A stretch of 6,715 nucleotides of DNA, taken from positions 1 through 6,715 of the forward strand of contig CAMLPZ010000239.1 of the NCBI GenBank assembly GCA_946482045.1. The letters are read 5' to 3'. Source of the stretch: an uncultured Asticcacaulis sp. (lineage in GTDB: Bacteria > Pseudomonadota > Alphaproteobacteria > Caulobacterales > Caulobacteraceae). The notes beneath the pieces were generated by a model. It had not been told where the DNA came from and searched no databases. It was given only the letters and a program-made list of their open reading frames with translations. Positions 4,929 to 6,715 of this stretch are shown piece by piece; positions within the stretch are counted from its first letter, which is position 1, and each line of letters starts with the position of its first letter. Made by a program: the position numbers and the translations under genes.

Positions 4929-6455
4929 TTACGCTGTGGTCGCCCACTTGCGGCAGGTCGCCGCCGCCTCGCCTTGCTTCTCGCAGACGCCGGCCATTTT
5001 CGCATCCAATCGCTTCAGCACTGACTTGCCGCCGTGGACGTCGCTCCATTTGCGCACCAGTCCGCCCCAGGCGCCGACCTTGGTGCGTGTGCGCTGGTAA
5101 TAGTCGCCGGAATTCCGGCCGAGTTCATCGATGACGGCGTTGGCGCTGGCTTCGACGGCGGCCGCGTCGCCAGGAGCCTGGCGCAGGACGGTCTTCGAAT
5201 ATTCGATGGCCCACTGGACGCGCGTCGCAGAGCCCTGCGATGTCTCATAGGCCTTGCGCGCCCAGGCGATCGCCGCCGGGCCATCCTTCGCGCTTTCGGC
5301 CAGGTCGGCGAGCCCCAGCATGTAGTAATAGGGCGAGGCCGAGCGCTTCAGTTCCCCCTCGAGCAAGGCCTTGGCGCCGGTATCGTCACCGGCCTGGTGC
5401 AGCAGGTCGGCGGCGTTGGAGATCGCCGACTGGCGCACCATGGCGTCCCTGGCTTCCTTGTCGGCCCATTTGACGCGTTCGCGCACCTTTTTCAGCACGG
5501 CCTGCGAGACGCCGCCCTTCGCCTTGTCGATAGCGATGTCGGCGTTCAGCGTCGCCAGCCGTTCCGGGATCGACAGGTCCTTGTCGCGATAGACGCCCTC
5601 AAGCGCCTTGATCAGCGACAGGCTTAATATCTCGCGCTGACCGGCGTCCGGCAACGCCGCGATCAGGGGGGCTGTCGCATAGCTCAGTTCCTGGCGGTTG
5701 GCGGTAACCTCGCCGCTGTGCTTGAGAATTTCAGGCAGGACCTGTTGCAGCCGCGTGCTTTGCGCCGGCGTCAGGGCGTACTTGCCGTCCTTGCCCTTTT
5801 CGGCGCCGTTCACGACCGCCAGCAGGCCGAACCGGCGCTTGACGGCGCCTTTGGGCGAGGCGTCAGCCAGGCGTTCAAGCAAGGCCGGCGTGCGTTCGGC
5901 GCGCTTGGGGTCATTGCCCCAGTCGAAGGCGGACAGGAGGCGCCATTCGTCCTGCGACAGCGTCTCGCCGGCCTCGGCGCGGGCAAACAGGGCGTCGATC
6001 GAGGTCGTTCGCGAGGACGCCACGCGGAGGACTTCCGGCAGGCGTGCGCCGCTCGACAGCCGGGTCACTTCGGAGCCGTCCGGGCGCAGAACGATCATGG
6101 TCGGATAGCCGCTGATGCCGAAGCGCTCGCCCCAGCGCTGGGCGCCGTCGGTGTCGCCGTCGAGGTAGACCGGCACGAAGTTCTTTGTTTCGCCGACAAA
6201 GGCGCGATCCTTGAACAGGGTCGTCTTGAGCTCGTTGCATGGCGGGCACCAGACGGCGCCCCAATATAGCAGGACGGGCTTGTTGCTCTCCCTCGCCTCG
6301 GCCAGGGCGTCATCGACATCGCCGTGCCGCCAGGCGATCTCCTCGCCCGGCGCGGCCAGCGGCGCTTGGGCGGCCTGCGGTTCGGACGGGGCCTTGTTAC
6401 AGGCCGCGACGCTGAGGATCACAGCCGCCGCCAGTACAATCGATGTCCACCGCAT
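4929..6455 (-). CDS. Lipoprotein with N-terminal thioredoxin-like (WCPPC) domain and long helical C-terminus
   Basis: A 508-residue predicted envelope lipoprotein. The signal ends in the lipobox VAAC with lipidated Cys19. Residues about 37-145 form a thioredoxin fold (Thioredoxin_7-like): KPVLLYWGAVWCPPC carries the redox pair Cys70/Cys73, and GYPTMIV supplies the cis-Pro118. It should reduce, oxidise or isomerise disulphides outside the cytoplasm. Residues about 155-508 are almost entirely helical, with TPR-like pairs near 375-405 (YYYMLGLADLAE, AAIAWARKAYE). They end in another cysteine pair, Cys491/Cys501, which is C-x9-C. The long C-terminus probably binds a partner or positions the redox site, but no function is known to me. 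The ATG at 6455 follows AGGAGGG by 8 bases. No DsbD-like or cytochrome-maturation gene is nearby, so its electron partner is unknown. Confidence 0.85.
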   Translation of the reverse strand: MRWTSIVLAAAVILSVAACNKAPSEPQAAQAPLAAPGEEIAWRHGDVDDALAEARESNKPVLLYWGAVWCPPCNELKTTLFKDRAFVGETKNFVPVYLDGDTDGAQRWGERFGISGYPTMIVLRPDGSEVTRLSSGARLPEVLRVASSRTTSIDALFARAEAGETLSQDEWRLLSAFDWGNDPKRAERTPALLERLADASPKGAVKRRFGLLAVVNGAEKGKDGKYALTPAQSTRLQQVLPEILKHSGEVTANRQELSYATAPLIAALPDAGQREILSLSLIKALEGVYRDKDLSIPERLATLNADIAIDKAKGGVSQAVLKKVRERVKWADKEARDAMVRQSAISNAADLLHQAGDDTGAKALLEGELKRSASPYYYMLGLADLAESAKDGPAAIAWARKAYETSQGSATRVQWAIEYSKTVLRQAPGDAAAVEASANAVIDELGRNSGDYYQRTRTKVGAWGGLVRKWSDVHGGKSVLKRLDAKMAGVCEKQGEAAATCRKWATTA

Positions 6456-6503
6456 GCAATAGTCCCTCCTGCCCTACCCGCTTCGAGGGGGCGTACGGTC
6501 ACT

Positions 6504-6533
6504 ATTGTCTACCGATTTAGTGCAGTATGTCCA
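6504..6533 (-). promoter_or_regulatory. Possible promoter of the thioredoxin-like lipoprotein gene
   Basis: TGGACA (6533-6528) and GACAAT (6509-6504) on the minus strand are separated by 18 bases and resemble -35 and -10 boxes. Transcription would begin near 6497, giving a leader of about 40 bases before the ATG at 6455. The region between is GC-rich with a strong Shine-Dalgarno. This is a by-eye assignment. Confidence 0.35.
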
Positions 6534-6584
6534 GCGCCGTCTCAGCCACGCGGCTTTTGCCGGCCCCACAAGGCTCTGCCGAAA

Positions 6585-6613
6585 AGACGTCCACGGATCA
6601 GGCTTGAGACGTC
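6585..6613. repeat. AGACGTC direct repeat, 22 bp apart
   Basis: AGACGTC occurs at 6585-6591 and 6607-6613, 22 bp apart, about two helical turns. Each copy contains the palindrome GACGTC, so two dimers could bind on the same face of the helix. The right copy overlaps the last codon of the partial gene. It lies more than 50 bp upstream of the suspected lipoprotein promoter. The meaning is uncertain. Confidence 0.35.
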
Positions 6614-6715
6614 AAGCTTCCGGCAGGACCCTCGCGATGCCGCTGCGTACCGCGGCGACGAAGCGCGCCATCGTCCCGGCTTCGTTCAGCAGGTGCGACA
6701 TCAGTTCGTGGCTGA
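6612..6715 (-). CDS. C-terminal end of an unidentified protein (partial)
   Basis: An open frame enters from the right edge and ends at TGA (6612-6614), giving 33 residues that finish with IARVLPEA. The visible part is amphipathic and helical (ELMSHLLNEAGTMARFVAAV). The pattern, with a hydrophobic residue every three or four positions and a closing FVAAVR, is reminiscent of the C-termini of some alphaproteobacterial methyl-accepting chemotaxis proteins, but such short helices are not diagnostic. Codon use resembles its neighbours, with G or C at most third positions. It is too short for a firm function. Confidence 0.5.
   Translation of the reverse strand, partial: SHELMSHLLNEAGTMARFVAAVRSGIARVLPEA

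Noticed and set aside
5034..5627. Plus-strand open frame inside the thioredoxin-like lipoprotein gene
   Set aside because: It is a shadow of high-GC coding sequence, with no ribosome site and no recognisable domain.

Overview
The window is a compact, GC-rich stretch in which every supported gene lies on the minus strand. High GC, alphaproteobacterial-looking protein sequences, a TGATAGCGCTACCA-type sugar operator and remnants of a GC-rich intergenic palindromic element suggest an alphaproteobacterium, perhaps of the Caulobacterales (Asticcacaulis/Caulobacter/Phenylobacterium-like). The taxon is an inference from style and was not searched.

In transcription order (high to low coordinates) the window holds: the last 33 codons of an unidentified gene (6612-6715, running off the right edge); a lipoprotein with a thioredoxin-like WCPPC domain and a long helical C-terminus (4929-6455); a bacterial Ku protein for non-homologous end joining (3993-4823); a secreted protein with an Ala/Lys/Pro-rich linker and Hcp-like Sel1 repeats carrying three C-x7-C pairs (2944-3774); and a two-gene operon of an exported GH51 alpha-L-arabinofuranosidase (1227-2789) and an exported alpha/beta-hydrolase esterase (198-1214). 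The last 197 bases carry no gene but hold a post-stop hairpin, a palindromic intergenic element and an edge hairpin.

The clearest functional unit is the hemicellulose pair. The two genes are 12 bp apart, the second gene's Shine-Dalgarno directly follows the first gene's stop codon, both products have Sec signal peptides, and a LacI-type operator lies about 60 bp ahead of the first start codon. They probably remove arabinose and ester (feruloyl or acetyl) decorations from arabinoxylan-like polymers when a sugar inducer is present. Ku, the thioredoxin-like lipoprotein and the Sel1 protein are separated from each other and from this pair by 105-218 bp gaps and look like independent units.

I see no rRNA, tRNA, CRISPR array, insertion sequence or phage gene. 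Nothing here is a convincing new multi-gene system. The most worthwhile leads are the regulated arabinofuranosidase/esterase operon, the periodic cysteine architecture of the Sel1 protein, the two-part lipoprotein, and the inverted repeats around ku.
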